This document shows, piece after piece, positions 37,051-47,919 of a stretch of 64,000 bases of DNA. Every line of letters starts with the position of its first letter. Within the stretch, counting starts at the first letter, position 1. Made by a program: the position numbers and the translations under genes. Under the pieces are notes generated by a model that made no database searches, had not been told where the DNA came from, and was given only the letters and a program-made list of their open reading frames with translations. Origin of the DNA: Methylophilus sp. 14. Its GTDB lineage: Bacteria; Pseudomonadota; Gammaproteobacteria; Burkholderiales; Methylophilaceae. Location: the NCBI RefSeq assembly GCF_015354345.1, contig NZ_JADKYS010000003.1:216856-280855 (forward strand), written 5' to 3'.

Positions 37051-39657
37051 ATGTCCTCACCATCGTTAAATACATTGGCGGGAAAACTCTCTCGCATGAC
37101 ACTGAAGTCACAGTTGGGCTTAATGCTGGCTGTGCTTGGTGGCGGTATTGTCACGACCAGTTACCTGGATAATTTAGGGGATCGTGAATTAGCGATTCAA
37201 GGCGCACATTATCAGCAAATCGTGAATCATAAAGATTTGATCGCTGATGTGTTACCACCGCCCGAATATTTGATTGAATCCTGGCTCACTGTGTTGGAAA
37301 TGGTGTCTTTGAATCATCAGTCTTTGCAAGCGCTGGTGGATAAAGGCAACACCCTGAAAAAATCTTTTGAAGACCGTCGCCATTACTGGCAAACACAGTT
37401 GCCAGAATCTGCTTTGAAAAACACGGTGGTTGGCACTTTGTTTGAAAGCGGCAATGCATTTTTTAACGTGCGCGACAACGAGGTGATTCCTGCGATCCGC
37501 AGTGGTGATCAAAAGCAAATTGCTCAGGCGCTGGAAAGATTGCAGGCAGCGTATCAAAAGCATAGACTGGTCGTTGACGAAGTGGTCAAGCTGGCAAATG
37601 AAAGTGCTTTAAGCATAGAACAGCAAACGCCTGTACTGATGAACCAGAATGACTGGATGAATTACAGCCTCAACATTGGCTTGATTCTGTTTAGTGTGGC
37701 CCTAGGCGCCTTAATGATTGCGGCAATCAGACGCAATATCGGTGGCGAGACTTACCAAGCGCTCGACGCCGCAAAAAGCATCGCCAATGGTGACTTTAGC
37801 AGCAGTGCCGTGACGTATGGCGATGATAATGTGATCCAGGCCTTAAACCAGGCTAAAAAAACATTACGCATGCTGGATCAGCAAATGACGGATGTCGTGG
37901 CTGAGCATGCCAAAGGCAATATCAAGGCAATGATTGATGTCGACCAGTTTAGCGGCGAATATTGCAATATGGCACAGGAGATTAATCGCATGCTCAAGAT
38001 GCATGCCGATATTCTGCGCAAAACCAGTGACTCCATGCAGTTGCTGGGGCAGGGCGATTTTAGTGCCCAGCTGGAGACCTTGCCTGGGGATTTAAATGCT
38101 TTAAATGTCAGTTTTGACAGCTTAAAGAATAACGTCAAAACACTGATTTCTGATATGGCGCAGCTCTCTGCGGCGCATGCACAAGGAGATATTGATGCAT
38201 TGCTTGATATCAGCCAGTTTGATGGAGATTTTAAAGCCGTGGCGCAAGGCGTGAACCAGATGGTGACTGCCTACGTCAGCGATACCGAGAAGTTTATTGC
38301 GGTGATGGACAATATTGGCCGCGGCGACCTGACGGTACAGCTAGAAGCCATGCCTGGCCAAAAAGCGGCCATGAACAAGAGTGTAGACCGCATTCGCGGT
38401 AATCTCAAAGGCATTGTCGACTCAGTGAACTGGGTCAATGCCGAGCATGAAAAAGGCAATATTGACATGACCTTGCGTGCCGATATGTTCAAAGGCCAAT
38501 TCTCGTTGCTGGCAACCAGCATCAACAATATCGTCGCCGGCCATATCGCACTCAACCAGAAAGCCATGGCCTGTGTGCAGGCGTTTGGTGATGGTAATTT
38601 TGATGCACCGCTGGAACAGTTCCCGGGCCAAAAAGCAAAAATCAATCAAACCATTGAGCAAGTGCGCAGCAATTTGAAAGCCTTGAATGCCGATGCACAA
38701 ATGCTGGCAGAAGCGGCCCGTGAAGGCCGTGTGACGGTGCGCGCCAATGCGGCAAAACATCCTGGCGACTATCGCAAGATTGTCGAGGGCATGAATCAGA
38801 CGTTGGACATGATCGTCGAGCCAGTGCTGACCGTGAAAACCGCCGCTGAATCTATCAATATTGCTGCCAAAGAAATCGCACAAGGCAATGCAGATTTAAG
38901 CCGACGCACCGAAGACCAGGCGGCTAACCTCGAAAAAACCGCTTCCAGCATGGATCAACTGGCGTCGACCGTGAAACAGAATGCCGATAACGCCAAACAG
39001 GCCAATCATCTGGCGGCGCAAGCCTCGGACGTCGCGGTCAAAGGCGGTGAAGTGGTCAATGCCGTGGTGAGCACCATGAGTGATATTAACGAAAGCGCAC
39101 GCAAGATTGAAGACATTATTTCTGTCATCGACAGCATCGCTTTCCAGACCAATATTCTGGCCTTGAATGCCGCCGTAGAGGCCGCGCGAGCAGGTGAGCA
39201 GGGCCGAGGCTTTGCGGTGGTGGCTAACGAAGTGGGCAATTTGGCTCAGCGTTCGTCAGTGGCTGCCCGTGAAATTAAAGAGTTAATCACTGACTCCGTT
39301 AACAAAACCGCAGAGGGTAGTCGCCAGGTAGAAGAAGCCGGTAACACCATGCATGAAATTGTGGATTCTGTAAAACGCGTCAGTGTCATTATTGGTGAAA
39401 TTGCATCCGCCTCCAATGAGCAAAGCGCTGGCATTGCCTTGGTCAATGATGCAGTAATTCGCATGGATGATGTGACACAACAAAATACTGCGTTAGTAGA
39501 ACAGGCAGCCGCAGCAGCAGAATCGCTGATGGATCATGCCAATGAACTGGCAACCGCAGTAGGTGTATTTATTGTGGATGGGCATGCAAGCGTGCCTGGC
39601 CACAAATCAGGAAATGCAGGCTGGGACGAAGGATATCGTCAGGTCAGCAACGGTTAG
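37051..39657 (+). CDS. Transmembrane chemoreceptor without C-terminal tether
   Basis: 868 residues. Start ATG 37051 is eight bases behind AAGGAG (an in-frame GTG at 37042 overlaps the spacer). TM1 (about 23-40), sensor region of about 150 residues, TM2 (about 207-228, [20 protein letters not shown]), a long HAMP-like array, and a signalling domain with tip [31 protein letters not shown]. It ends in [10 protein letters not shown], lacking the DWEEF pentapeptide. It is more divergent than the other two membrane receptors and leads the fae-cheR-cheD-cheB run. Confidence 0.92.
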   Translation: MSSPSLNTLAGKLSRMTLKSQLGLMLAVLGGGIVTTSYLDNLGDRELAIQGAHYQQIVNHKDLIADVLPPPEYLIESWLTVLEMVSLNHQSLQALVDKGNTLKKSFEDRRHYWQTQLPESALKNTVVGTLFESGNAFFNVRDNEVIPAIRSGDQKQIAQALERLQAAYQKHRLVVDEVVKLANESALSIEQQTPVLMNQNDWMNYSLNIGLILFSVALGALMIAAIRRNIGGETYQALDAAKSIANGDFSSSAVTYGDDNVIQALNQAKKTLRMLDQQMTDVVAEHAKGNIKAMIDVDQFSGEYCNMAQEINRMLKMHADILRKTSDSMQLLGQGDFSAQLETLPGDLNALNVSFDSLKNNVKTLISDMAQLSAAHAQGDIDALLDISQFDGDFKAVAQGVNQMVTAYVSDTEKFIAVMDNIGRGDLTVQLEAMPGQKAAMNKSVDRIRGNLKGIVDSVNWVNAEHEKGNIDMTLRADMFKGQFSLLATSINNIVAGHIALNQKAMACVQAFGDGNFDAPLEQFPGQKAKINQTIEQVRSNLKALNADAQMLAEAAREGRVTVRANAAKHPGDYRKIVEGMNQTLDMIVEPVLTVKTAAESINIAAKEIAQGNADLSRRTEDQAANLEKTASSMDQLASTVKQNADNAKQANHLAAQASDVAVKGGEVVNAVVSTMSDINESARKIEDIISVIDSIAFQTNILALNAAVEAARAGEQGRGFAVVANEVGNLAQRSSVAAREIKELITDSVNKTAEGSRQVEEAGNTMHEIVDSVKRVSVIIGEIASASNEQSAGIALVNDAVIRMDDVTQQNTALVEQAAAAAESLMDHANELATAVGVFIVDGHASVPGHKSGNAGWDEGYRQVSNG

Positions 39658-39708
39658 GGCAAAAGTAATTGCCCTTTAATAAGTAGTACTTTAATCAGGA
39701 GTAAAAAA

Positions 39709-40416
39709 ATGGCTGTGATTGATCGAGTGTTAATTGGTGAAGGTTTAGTGATTGAAGAGCGCCCAGAGGGTGGCTTGGATTTGAAAAATGTGGCGCACAT
39801 TGACTTAATTATGGGCCCACGCGGTAGCGCTGCAGAAGACGCATTTTGTCGTACGCTCACCGACCAAAAACAAGGGGTAAACGGTTTATTGGCGATTGCA
39901 GCGCCAAACATGATGGTCAAACCAAACACAGTGATGTTTAACAAAGTGACCATTAAAGATGGCCGCCAAGCAACACAAATGTTTGGCCCAGCACAACGTG
40001 GCGTGGCTATGGCGGTGATGGATTGCGTGGCTGATGGCACGATTCCACTGGAAGAAGCGGATGACGTGTTTATCTGTGTTGGTGTCTTTATCGACAGCAA
40101 AGCAGACATGGATGACCGTATTCAGGACTGGAACTATCGTGCAACAAAAATGGCGATTAAAGCCGCGATTGCCCGTGAGCCTAAAGCCGCTGATGTGGTG
40201 AAACAATATAAAGAAGCCTTGCATCCATTTGCAGCGCAAACACCAGAGGCGCAAAACCGCCGCGCAGATGACCAGGCAGCTGCATTAGCCATCTCGCAAA
40301 TGCAAGAGCGCAGCAAATATGCACGCACTAGCGCGGAAGCCAAAGCCAAGGAAGAAAAACAGATTGAATTGGCCATTGCACAAATGAAAGATCGTATCGA
40401 TACCACAAAGGCTTAA
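39709..40416 (+). CDS. Formaldehyde-activating enzyme (Fae) homolog with charged C-terminal extension
   Basis: 235 residues. The first ~175 match Fae, which condenses formaldehyde with tetrahydromethanopterin: conserved [19 protein letters not shown] (with the catalytic-type His), [38 protein letters not shown] and [12 protein letters not shown]. The last ~60 residues (from about 175) are a Gln/Ala/Lys/Glu-rich helix not found in classic Fae (about 170 residues). AGGAG precedes the ATG. It lies 51 bases after a receptor gene and 44 before cheR, inside the chemotaxis cluster, so it may sense or report formaldehyde rather than serve bulk C1 flux. Function in taxis is inference. Confidence 0.9.
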   Translation: MAVIDRVLIGEGLVIEERPEGGLDLKNVAHIDLIMGPRGSAAEDAFCRTLTDQKQGVNGLLAIAAPNMMVKPNTVMFNKVTIKDGRQATQMFGPAQRGVAMAVMDCVADGTIPLEEADDVFICVGVFIDSKADMDDRIQDWNYRATKMAIKAAIAREPKAADVVKQYKEALHPFAAQTPEAQNRRADDQAAALAISQMQERSKYARTSAEAKAKEEKQIELAIAQMKDRIDTTKA

Positions 40417-40460
40417 TCTTTAGCCAATGTTTAGCCAACGGATTTGCATAGGATAACGAA

Positions 40461-41360
40461 GTGAGTGCATTGAAAAAACAAGAACAGGAAGAGCGCGAGT
40501 TTTTGTTTACGCGCGATGATTTCGTCAGAATTAAAAGCCTGATTTATCGCCATGCAGGCATTTCATTATCCGATGCAAAGACCGATATGGTGTACAGCCG
40601 TATTGGTCGGCGGTTACGCGCACTGGATATGCTCAGCTTCAAACAGTATCTGGACACGTTGGAAAATAATAACAATGCAGATGAGTGGCAGGCATTTACC
40701 AATGCGCTGACCACGAATCTGACCTCATTCTTTCGGGAAGAACATCACTTTCCGATATTAGCGGAACATTTGAGCAAGCTCGCGGCACGCAAGCCTGCCA
40801 AACCGATACGCATCTGGTGTTCAGCGGCATCGACCGGGGAAGAACCTTATTCGATTGCCATCACCGCATGCGAAGCCTTTAATACACTCAAGCCGCCGGT
40901 TGAAATTATTGCTACTGACATTGATACCAATGTGCTGGCAACAGCCGCGGCAGGGGTTTACCCTCTGGATCGCATTAAAAAAATGGATGATGCCAGAGTA
41001 CGCAAGTTTTTTGAACGCGGCACCGGCAAGCATGATGGCCTGGTGCGCATGAAAAAAGCCCTGCGTGAGTTGATTCACTTTCATCAGCTCAATTTGCTGG
41101 ATACACAATGGCCATTTCATGATGGCTTTGATGTGATTTTTTGTCGCAATGTCATGATTTATTTTGACAAGCCGACGCAAGGCAAGATTATTGATAAATT
41201 TGTCACCTTAATGCATGAAGACAGCTTGTTGCTGGCCGGACACTCGGAAAACTTTTTGTATGTGTCCGATCACCTGCAACTGTTAGGAAAAACCGTCTAT
41301 AAATTAAAAACCAGTGGCGCGGCACGTTCCAGCCTGTTTACGCATCGGAAATCGACATGA
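40461..41360 (+). CDS. cheR: Chemotaxis methyltransferase CheR
   Basis: 299 residues. Methylates receptor glutamates with SAM during adaptation. N-terminal helical domain, then SAM-binding IRIWCSAASTGEEPYSIA and the conserved FDVIFCRNVMIYFD. The start is GTG, seven bases behind AGGA. Its stop overlaps the cheD ATG (ATGA), so the two are coupled. Binding to DWEEF receptor tails in this cluster is expected. Confidence 0.95.
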   Translation: MSALKKQEQEEREFLFTRDDFVRIKSLIYRHAGISLSDAKTDMVYSRIGRRLRALDMLSFKQYLDTLENNNNADEWQAFTNALTTNLTSFFREEHHFPILAEHLSKLAARKPAKPIRIWCSAASTGEEPYSIAITACEAFNTLKPPVEIIATDIDTNVLATAAAGVYPLDRIKKMDDARVRKFFERGTGKHDGLVRMKKALRELIHFHQLNLLDTQWPFHDGFDVIFCRNVMIYFDKPTQGKIIDKFVTLMHEDSLLLAGHSENFLYVSDHLQLLGKTVYKLKTSGAARSSLFTHRKST

Positions 41361-41965
41361 GTGTCATGCAAGAAGAAATTTCAACCACCCTGTATTTTGA
41401 CCGGACGTTTAACACAAACGCCGCCAAAATCTCACCCGGTGAGTATTACTACACAGATAAAGACATGCTGATTGTCACGGTGCTTGGCTCGTGCGTGTCT
41501 GCCTGTATCCGCGATAGCCGTACCGGCATAGGTGGCATGAACCACTTTATGCTACCGGATGGGGCTGCAGCGGATAAAGACAGCCCGGTTTCTGAGTCTA
41601 TGCGCTATGGCACGTATGCCATGGAAGTGCTGATTAACCAGTTATTGCGCAATGGTGCCAAACGTGAAAATTTGGAAGCGAAGATTTTTGGTGGCGGCAA
41701 TGTGTTGCGCAGTTTTACCACCAATAACGTGGGCGACCGCAACGCGGCTTTCGTTAAAAAATACCTTAAAGATGAAGGTATTAAAGTGACTGGCGAAGAC
41801 TTGCTGGATATCTATCCGCGCAAAGTCTACTTTTTCCCAAAAACGGGCAAAGTGCTGGTTAAAAAACTGAAACAACTGAACAACTACACCTTGGTCAAGC
41901 GCGAACAAGCTTACTCCAGCAAGCTGCAGACCAACGATGTGGGTGGCGATATCGATTTGTTTTAA
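41357..41965 (+). CDS. cheD: Chemoreceptor glutamine deamidase CheD
   Basis: 202 residues. Converts receptor glutamines to glutamates. Catalytic set visible: T41, C45 (TVLGSCVSAC) and H63 (GGMNHFMLPDG). Ends in GGDIDLF, the same last six residues as the CheZ-like protein at 23464-24006. Overlaps cheR by four bases and is followed by cheB after 24 bases. Confidence 0.95.
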   Translation: MSVMQEEISTTLYFDRTFNTNAAKISPGEYYYTDKDMLIVTVLGSCVSACIRDSRTGIGGMNHFMLPDGAAADKDSPVSESMRYGTYAMEVLINQLLRNGAKRENLEAKIFGGGNVLRSFTTNNVGDRNAAFVKKYLKDEGIKVTGEDLLDIYPRKVYFFPKTGKVLVKKLKQLNNYTLVKREQAYSSKLQTNDVGGDIDLF

Positions 41966-41989
41966 TAATAATTAAAAAGAGGGCATGCC

Positions 41990-43060
41990 ATGAAAACAAA
42001 AGTGCTCGTGATAGATGATTCGGCACTGATCCGCAGTCTGCTGAGCGAGATTATCAATGACACCAAGGATCTGGAAGTGGTCGGTACCGCGCCGGATCCA
42101 TTGGTGGCACGGGAAATGATCAAGCAATTGAACCCGGATGTATTGACCCTGGACGTGGAGATGCCACGCATGGATGGGTTGGATTTTCTGGAAAAACTCA
42201 TGCGCTTGCGCCCGATGCCGGTGCTGATGGTGTCTACGCTAACCGAAAAAGGCTCTGAAATTACACTGCGTGCGCTGGAGCTGGGCGCGACAGACTTTGT
42301 GACCAAGCCTAAAATGGGCATTGCACAAGGCATGCAACAGTATGCGGACGAAATCACAGACAAAATCCGCACCGCCTCCAGGGCTAAAGTCAGTACTTTG
42401 CAAAGCATTGCCAAGGCGTCTAACACCCAGGTACAGCAAAATGCGATTCGTAATCCGCTGATCAGTAGTGAAAAGTTATTGATTATTGGCGCCTCCACTG
42501 GTGGTACCGAGGCGATTAAAGCCGTATTGATGCAAATGCCATCAGATTGCCCGGGTATCCTGATTACCCAGCATATGCCAGCCGGATTTACCAAGTCTTT
42601 TGCCGAGCGCCTGAACAGTTTGTGCAAAATTGCGGTGAAAGAAGCAGTGGATGGGGAGCGTGTCTTGCCAGGCCATGCGTATATCGCCCCAGGTGACAAA
42701 CATTTGTTGCTGGCCAGAAGCGGGGCGAACTATGTGACCAAGCTGTCAGACAGCGAGCCGGTCAATAGACATAAACCTTCAGTCGATGTATTGTTTGATT
42801 CTGCAGCCATCAATGCGGGTAAAAACGCAGTGGGCATTATCCTCACTGGCATGGGCAAGGATGGCGCGGCTGGCATGCTGCGCATGAAGAATGCCGGTGC
42901 CTATAATTTTTCACAAAATGAAGAAAGCTGCGTAGTGTATGGCATGCCGCGCGAGGCAGTCGCGCATGGTGGCGTCCATGAGGTGGGGCATTTGAAAGAC
43001 CTGCCGCGAATGGTGCTACATTATTTAGCTACTAATAGTGAACGTGCCCTGCGTGTGTAA
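41990..43060 (+). CDS. cheB: Chemotaxis methylesterase/deamidase CheB
   Basis: 356 residues. Receiver domain with phospho-acceptor D55 ([11 protein letters not shown]), linker, and esterase domain with catalytic S169 ([10 protein letters not shown]), H195 (TQHMPAGFT) and D291 ([10 protein letters not shown]). Removes receptor methyl groups when phosphorylated by CheA. Its start follows an AAGAGGG site. Confidence 0.96.
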   Translation: MKTKVLVIDDSALIRSLLSEIINDTKDLEVVGTAPDPLVAREMIKQLNPDVLTLDVEMPRMDGLDFLEKLMRLRPMPVLMVSTLTEKGSEITLRALELGATDFVTKPKMGIAQGMQQYADEITDKIRTASRAKVSTLQSIAKASNTQVQQNAIRNPLISSEKLLIIGASTGGTEAIKAVLMQMPSDCPGILITQHMPAGFTKSFAERLNSLCKIAVKEAVDGERVLPGHAYIAPGDKHLLLARSGANYVTKLSDSEPVNRHKPSVDVLFDSAAINAGKNAVGIILTGMGKDGAAGMLRMKNAGAYNFSQNEESCVVYGMPREAVAHGGVHEVGHLKDLPRMVLHYLATNSERALRV

Positions 43061-43171
43061 CGTAGCGGTGAACAAACAGGCAAATCCCGGTTTTATTGAC
43101 AATAGCATTGCGTGTCATTTGTCAGATAATCAATGCTACGGGATAGGTAACTAATGATAGTGGAGTAACAA

Positions 43172-43570
43172 ATGGGCAACCCTAATACAAAATTTCTGGT
43201 AGTGGACGACTTTTCCACCATGCGTAGAATCGTACGTAACCTGCTCAAGGAGTTGGGTTATAACAATGTGGAAGAGGCCGAAGATGGCGCTGATGCATTG
43301 AATAAACTGCGTAATGGTGATTTTGAGTTTGTGGTTTCGGACTGGAATATGCCGAACATGGATGGTTTAACCATGTTGCAGAATATCCGCGCGGATAACA
43401 AGCTCTCTAAATTGCCAGTACTGATGGTGACCGCCGAAGCGAAGAAAGAAAACATCATCGCAGCGGCACAGGCGAAAGCAAATGGTTATGTCGTGAAACC
43501 ATTTACGGCAGCCACCCTGGAAGAGAAATTATCCAAAATCTTTGAAAAATTGGAAAAAGGCGAGGTGTAA
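43172..43570 (+). CDS. cheY: CheY response regulator (second copy, E. coli-like)
   Basis: 132 residues. Phospho-acceptor D57 in [12 protein letters not shown], acidic pair VVDD (12-13), Thr/Ala in [11 protein letters not shown] and Lys in [14 protein letters not shown] match the motor-binding CheY type closely. It is followed two bases later by cheZ, the usual cheYZ pair, so it is the probable motor-controlling CheY. Confidence 0.95.
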   Translation: MGNPNTKFLVVDDFSTMRRIVRNLLKELGYNNVEEAEDGADALNKLRNGDFEFVVSDWNMPNMDGLTMLQNIRADNKLSKLPVLMVTAEAKKENIIAAAQAKANGYVVKPFTAATLEEKLSKIFEKLEKGEV

Positions 43571-43572
43571 CC

Positions 43573-44253
43573 ATGACCGAAGCTGTCAATCCTAATCAGG
43601 ATAATATTGTCGTGGACATTGCTGCCACCATCATGCAAGACCTGAATGGAAATCAACAAGAAGAAATGATCAGCCGGATTGGTCACATGACACGCTCGCT
43701 GCATGACAGCTTGAGTGGCTTGGGCTATGACAAAGTACTTGAACAGGTCGCCCAGGAAATCCCTGATGCACGTGACCGTTTGAGCTATGTCGCTAAAATG
43801 ACAGAGCAGGCTGCAGAGCGTGTGTTAAATGCCACAGACCAGGCCACACCATTGCAATCTGAATTGGCAGACCGTGCAGCAGCATTAAAGCAGCGTTGGG
43901 AAGAAGTGATGCAGCGCGCTTCGTTAAAGTCGGAATACGATGCCGTGGTGCAAGAAACTTTTGCCTATTTAGCCATGGCCAACGAACATACTACCACGAC
44001 GAAGTCGTTGCTGATGGATATCATGATGGCGCAGGACTTTCAGGATCTGACTGGTCAGGTGATTAAGAAAGTCACCAACCTGGCACAAGACCTGGAAAGA
44101 CAACTGGTGCAGGTGCTGGTTGACTTTGCGCCACAGGTGAAAAAAGATGATGAGTCATTGTTAAATGGCCCACAAATTGACCCGCATAATACGGTCGATG
44201 TGGTTGCCAATCAAGAACAAGTAGATGATCTGCTGGAAAGTCTGGGATTCTAA
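43573..44253 (+). CDS. cheZ: CheY-P phosphatase CheZ
   Basis: 226 residues. Long-helix protein with the active-site helix MAQDFQDLTGQVIKKV (catalytic Asp and Gln) and the C-terminal CheY-binding peptide VDDLLESLGF. Ends the chemotaxis cluster and is followed by a two-way terminator. Confidence 0.95.
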   Translation: MTEAVNPNQDNIVVDIAATIMQDLNGNQQEEMISRIGHMTRSLHDSLSGLGYDKVLEQVAQEIPDARDRLSYVAKMTEQAAERVLNATDQATPLQSELADRAAALKQRWEEVMQRASLKSEYDAVVQETFAYLAMANEHTTTTKSLLMDIMMAQDFQDLTGQVIKKVTNLAQDLERQLVQVLVDFAPQVKKDDESLLNGPQIDPHNTVDVVANQEQVDDLLESLGF

Positions 44254-44270
44254 TCTTGTGTGGTCGTATC

Positions 44271-44298
44271 AAAAAAGGCATCCTTGGATGCCTTTTTT
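44271..44298. terminator. Bidirectional terminator between cheZ and the DUF779 gene
   Basis: Stem AAAAAAGGCATCC/GGATGCCTTTTTT with a two-base loop. T-runs on both strands serve the converging genes. Confidence 0.9.
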
Positions 44299-44300
44299 AT

Positions 44301-44681
44301 TTACTGCAAGCCTATGCGTTGCTCAGGCTGCAACTGCGTCAACTCTTCATCTGAATATAAACGGCCACGTGTAATAAACGCCATGCCACTGCCACAATCC
44401 AGTGAAAATGAGCCGCTGGAACCAGGCATCGCATCCAGTATGGTATGCGTGCTGTGCATAAAGCTGAAATGGCTATCGCTCATGTAAAAAATGGCGCCGC
44501 CAGGTAAGTCACCCAGCTTCACGTCTGCCGGGCTAGGCCTGAATTCTGCGGCTGGCAGACACATCGGACCGCTGCCTTCGCAACAGCCACCAGACTGGAA
44601 AAAAACGATAGGGCCATGTTGTGCCGTCAGTTGTTCAATCAGTGCAACGGCCGCTGGTGTTGCAGAAACGCGCTCAGTCAT
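44301..44681 (-). CDS. DUF779 protein associated with aldehyde dehydrogenase
   Basis: 126 residues: SGGCCEGSGPMC near the N-terminus and the Gly/Ser-rich FSLDCGSGMAFITRGR near the C-terminus are landmarks of the DUF779 family, small proteins usually encoded beside an AldB/ExaC-type aldehyde dehydrogenase, as here. The cysteine-rich loop suggests metal binding or a redox role; biochemical function is not established. A terminator separates it from the upstream dehydrogenase gene. Confidence 0.85.
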   Translation of the reverse strand: MTERVSATPAAVALIEQLTAQHGPIVFFQSGGCCEGSGPMCLPAAEFRPSPADVKLGDLPGGAIFYMSDSHFSFMHSTHTILDAMPGSSGSFSLDCGSGMAFITRGRLYSDEELTQLQPEQRIGLQ

Positions 44682-44723
44682 AGATCTCTCCCCGTTGATC
44701 TTGCCATCATGACATTATAGATA

Positions 44724-44754
44724 AAAAAAGGAGCGAAAAATTCGCTCCTTTTTT
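44724..44754 (-). terminator. Terminator after the aldehyde dehydrogenase gene
   Basis: Stem GGAGCGAA/TTCGCTCC with loop AAA, flanked by runs of A and T on both sides. On the minus strand it lies 35 bases behind the aldehyde dehydrogenase stop. Confidence 0.85.
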
Positions 44755-44788
44755 AAGCCTTCATACTTGTCTGGCGTTTACCCGGAAA

Positions 44789-46309
44789 TTAGAAGAATCC
44801 CAATTTTTTCGGGCTGTAGCTGACCAGCATGTTTTTGGTTTGCTGGTAGTGATCCAACATCATTTTGTGGGTTTCACGGCCAATACCAGACTCTTTGTAG
44901 CCACCAAATGCGGCGTGGGCAGGGTAGGCGTGGTAACAGTTGGTCCAGACACGGCCAGCCTTAATGCCACGGCCCATGCGATACGCACGGCTGCCGTCAC
45001 GTGTCCATACGCCTGAACCCAGGCCGAAGATAGTGTCGTTAGCAATGCTCAAGGCTTCAGCTTCGTCTTTAAACGTCGTCACAGCCAAGACTGGTCCAAA
45101 AATTTCTTCCTGGAAGATACGCATTTTGTTATGGCCTTTGAACAGCGTTGGCTTGATGTAATAGCCTTCTGCCAAATCACCGCCCAGAATATTGCGCTCG
45201 CCACCACACAGTTGCTGCGCGCCTTCCTGACGGCCGATGTCCATGTACGACAGAATCTTGTTCACCTGGTCTTGAGAGGCTTGTGCACCTATCATGGTGT
45301 TTGGATCCAGCGGGTTGCCTTGCTTGATCGCGGCCACGCGTGGCAATACACGCTCCATAAACTTGTCGTAAATGGATTCCTGGATCAATGCACGGGAAGG
45401 GCAGGTACAGACCTCGCCCTGGTTAAAGGCAAACAGCACCAAGCCTTCAACGGCTTTGTCCAAAAAGTCATCATCCGCGTCCATGATGTCTTCAAAAAAG
45501 ACGTTAGGTGATTTGCCGCCCAGCTCCAGCGTCGCAGGAATCAGGTTGTTGGCCGCAGCCTGGGCGATATAACGGCCAGTGGCGGTTGAGCCGGTAAAAG
45601 CGATTTTGGCGATACGTTTGCTGGTAGACAACGGCGCGCCGACTTCACGGCCAAAGCCATTCACCACGTTGATGACGCCAGGTGGCAGCAAATCTGCAAT
45701 CACTTCCATCAGAATCAACAAGCTGATCGGGGTGAACTCTGCAGGTTTCATCACCACTACGTTACCCGCAGCCACCGCTGGTGCCAGTTTCCAGGCCGCC
45801 ATCAGGATAGGGAAGTTCCATGGAATAATCTGGCCAACGACGCCCAGCGGTTCATGGAAGTGATAAGCCACGGTGTTTTCATCCAGCTCACTGATGCTGC
45901 CTTCTTGCGCGCGCAACGCACCGGCAAAGTAGCGGAAGTGGTCAGCGGCTAACGGGATGTCAGCATTCAGCGTTTCACGAATCGGTTTGCCATTGTCCAC
46001 GGTTTCTGCAGTGGCAATCAGTTCAAGGTTTTGCTCAATGCGATCAGCAATTTTCAACAAGAGGTTAGAACGTTCAACGACTGAAGTTTTGCCCCATTTG
46101 TCTGCCGCCGCATGTGCCGCGTCTAATGCCAGCTCGACATCTTCAGCGCTGGAGCGTGCAGCCTGGGTATATGGCTTACCGGTAATGGGTGAAATCACAT
46201 CAAAATATTCACCTTTGACCGGTGCAACCCATTTGCCACCGATAAAGTTGTCATACTTGGCTTTGTATGGGACTTTGACGCCCATCGCCTTAAGAAGATC
46301 CAAACTCAT
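44789..46309 (-). CDS. NAD-dependent aldehyde dehydrogenase, ExaC/AldB type
   Basis: 506 residues of the ALDH superfamily. Catalytic glutamate in [14 protein letters not shown], nucleophilic cysteine in [14 protein letters not shown], and [12 protein letters not shown] near the C-terminus. GGAGT precedes the ATG. The EVCTCPSR signature and the DUF779 neighbour fit the acetaldehyde/ethanol dehydrogenase group (ExaC, AldB), so it likely oxidises short-chain aldehydes. A formaldehyde role cannot be shown from sequence. Confidence 0.92.
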   Translation of the reverse strand: MSLDLLKAMGVKVPYKAKYDNFIGGKWVAPVKGEYFDVISPITGKPYTQAARSSAEDVELALDAAHAAADKWGKTSVVERSNLLLKIADRIEQNLELIATAETVDNGKPIRETLNADIPLAADHFRYFAGALRAQEGSISELDENTVAYHFHEPLGVVGQIIPWNFPILMAAWKLAPAVAAGNVVVMKPAEFTPISLLILMEVIADLLPPGVINVVNGFGREVGAPLSTSKRIAKIAFTGSTATGRYIAQAAANNLIPATLELGGKSPNVFFEDIMDADDDFLDKAVEGLVLFAFNQGEVCTCPSRALIQESIYDKFMERVLPRVAAIKQGNPLDPNTMIGAQASQDQVNKILSYMDIGRQEGAQQLCGGERNILGGDLAEGYYIKPTLFKGHNKMRIFQEEIFGPVLAVTTFKDEAEALSIANDTIFGLGSGVWTRDGSRAYRMGRGIKAGRVWTNCYHAYPAHAAFGGYKESGIGRETHKMMLDHYQQTKNMLVSYSPKKLGFF

Positions 46310-46632
46310 AGTTACTCCTGTACTTTTTCTATTAATGTTGTAGCAAAACTGCTCTCCAAACCGCTTGCATCAAATCGCAATTAGCTATCGCGATAAACAT
46401 GCCTTAACACCTTATTTTACAAGGCTTAGGCGACTGTTTGTGTGCTAAACATTAAACCTTCATGCTGACAAAAGCAAGCCTTTTTAGATAAGTTTTTGAT
46501 GATTTATAAGAGTGCTGAGTGGTGTTATAGAGTGCGATTTTATGGCCTGTTTTGACCTATGCGCGCCTGAAAAAAATCCATTAAATTGTTTGGCGGCAAA
46601 GAGTTTTATGGGCTATAATCGCGCCTTCTTTC
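46310..46632. promoter_or_regulatory. Intergenic region with tRNA-Ser promoter
   Basis: No gene seen. At its right end lies a promoter for the tRNA: -35-like TTGGCG (46590-46595), 18 bases, perfect -10 TATAAT (46614-46619). The left part must hold the promoter of the divergent aldehyde dehydrogenase gene, but I could not identify it; a sigma-54 signature was looked for and not found. Confidence 0.6.
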
Positions 46633-46722
46633 GGAGAGATGGATGAGCGGTTTAAGTCACCACCCTGGAAAGGTGGCATAGGGGCAACTCTATCGAGGGT
46701 TCGAATCCCTCTCTCTCCGCCA
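46633..46722 (+). tRNA. tRNA-Ser (anticodon GGA)
   Basis: Acceptor GGAGAGA pairs with TCTCTCC, CCA is encoded, the anticodon stem CCACC/GGTGG holds loop CTGGAAA (anticodon GGA, reads UCC and UCU), the T arm has GGTTCGAATCC, and the long variable arm GGGGCAACTC is typical of type II tRNA-Ser. Confidence 0.96.
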
Positions 46723-46727
46723 AATAT

Positions 46728-46753
46728 AAAAAGCACCCATTGGGTGCTTTTTT
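46728..46753. terminator. Terminator between tRNA-Ser and the ComEA-like gene
   Basis: Stem AAGCACCC/GGGTGCTT with a three-base loop, T-rich on both sides; can serve the tRNA and the convergent gene. Confidence 0.8.
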
Positions 46754-46780
46754 GTTTTTACGACTTAAGCCGCAGTATGA

Positions 46781-47080
46781 CTATTTCTTTTTATCCACTT
46801 TGATCGTTTCTGCAGGTGCTGGCTTTTTACCGCTAATGCTGACATCTTTCTTCAGGTTGGCTAATGTTGCCTGACCAATGCCCGGTACCTGATCGAGTTC
46901 ATCCACAGATTTAAAGCCACCACTTTTTTTGCGATATTCAATGATGGCCTGTGCTTTCGCTGGGCCAATGCCATTCAGGGTCTCTAATTCGGCCTGGCTT
47001 GCCGTGTTGATATCGACGACTGCATAAGCGGCTGGTAACAGAATGAAATACAGTAAATAAGCCAATATGGTTTGTTTCAT
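46781..47080 (-). CDS. ComEA-like helix-hairpin-helix DNA-binding protein
   Basis: 99 residues. Signal peptide-like start ([20 protein letters not shown]) followed by the HhH module [24 protein letters not shown] and a second hairpin [14 protein letters not shown]. Exported single-domain ComEA proteins bind incoming DNA in the periplasm during transformation; others have unrelated roles. The C-terminus is Lys-rich. Single gene between two terminators. Confidence 0.85.
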   Translation of the reverse strand: MKQTILAYLLYFILLPAAYAVVDINTASQAELETLNGIGPAKAQAIIEYRKKSGGFKSVDELDQVPGIGQATLANLKKDVSISGKKPAPAETIKVDKKK

Positions 47081-47104
47081 AGTGCCTCCGTATGGTCAAA
47101 AATA

Positions 47105-47133
47105 AAAAAACAGGCTGAAGTTGCCTGTTTTTT
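47105..47133 (-). terminator. Terminator after pyrF
   Basis: Stem AAAAAACAGGC/GCCTGTTTTTT with a seven-base loop, 60 bases behind the pyrF stop on the minus strand. Confidence 0.8.
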
Positions 47134-47191
47134 ATTCTACTGACTCGCTATGGATGCGAATGCACATGCGGCCCAATATTGTTAATTTATG

Positions 47192-47887
47192 CTAAATATT
47201 TTTAATTATTGCGTTTAGTGCAACAAGTGGATCAGCCGCTTTTGTAATAGGGCGCCCAATCACCAGGTAGTGTGCGCCTAGATTTAATGCATCCTCTGGT
47301 GTGACGATTCTGGTTTGGTCGTCCTGGCTCGCATCACGCGGGCGGATACCAGGCGTCACCAGGCAAAAGGCCGCACCTAAAGCCTGTTTAAGCATGCGCG
47401 CTTCTTGTGCTGAGCAGACAACACCATTTAAACCGGCCTGTTGCGTCATGGTGGCCAGTGCTAACACGTGCTCGTTGAGAGAGCGTTGAATCCCTAAGCT
47501 GTGCAAGGTGGCTTCATCCATGCTGGTTAATACGGTGACGGCAATGAGCAAAGGGGCCTGGTTGCCAAAGGCTTTGTCCAGCCCTTCGCGTGCGGCTTGC
47601 ATCATAGGCAAGCCACCACTGGCATGCACGTTTAACATCCAGACGCCAAGGTTAGCTGCCGCCTGGCAGGCTTTGGCGACGGTGTTAGGAATATCGTGGA
47701 ATTTTAAATCCAGGAAAACATCATATTCGCGTTTGACCAGCGACTCCACGAATGCAGGGCCAGCCGCAGTAAATAACTCTTTGCCGACTTTGAGCTTGCA
47801 GAGTGTGGGATCCAGGCGATCAACCAGGGCGGTGGCAGATGCAGCATCAGCGTAGTCCAGGGCGACAATAATTTTGCTATCAGTCAT
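47192..47887 (-). CDS. pyrF: Orotidine-5'-phosphate decarboxylase PyrF
   Basis: 231 residues. Last step of UMP synthesis. TIM-barrel landmarks: [13 protein letters not shown], the catalytic [11 protein letters not shown] (Asp-Lys-Asp network), and [15 protein letters not shown] with the phosphate-binding [12 protein letters not shown]. Lies 32 bases downstream of lapB and is probably cotranscribed with it. Confidence 0.96.
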   Translation of the reverse strand: MTDSKIIVALDYADAASATALVDRLDPTLCKLKVGKELFTAAGPAFVESLVKREYDVFLDLKFHDIPNTVAKACQAAANLGVWMLNVHASGGLPMMQAAREGLDKAFGNQAPLLIAVTVLTSMDEATLHSLGIQRSLNEHVLALATMTQQAGLNGVVCSAQEARMLKQALGAAFCLVTPGIRPRDASQDDQTRIVTPEDALNLGAHYLVIGRPITKAADPLVALNAIIKNI

Positions 47888-47919
47888 AAAAGGTGATTCG
47901 TATATTCGGTTAATAAAGA

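Noticed and set aside
44789..46309. Dedicated formaldehyde dehydrogenase in a methylotroph
   Set aside because: The catalytic motifs and DUF779 neighbour point to a general short-chain aldehyde dehydrogenase; no evidence for formaldehyde.
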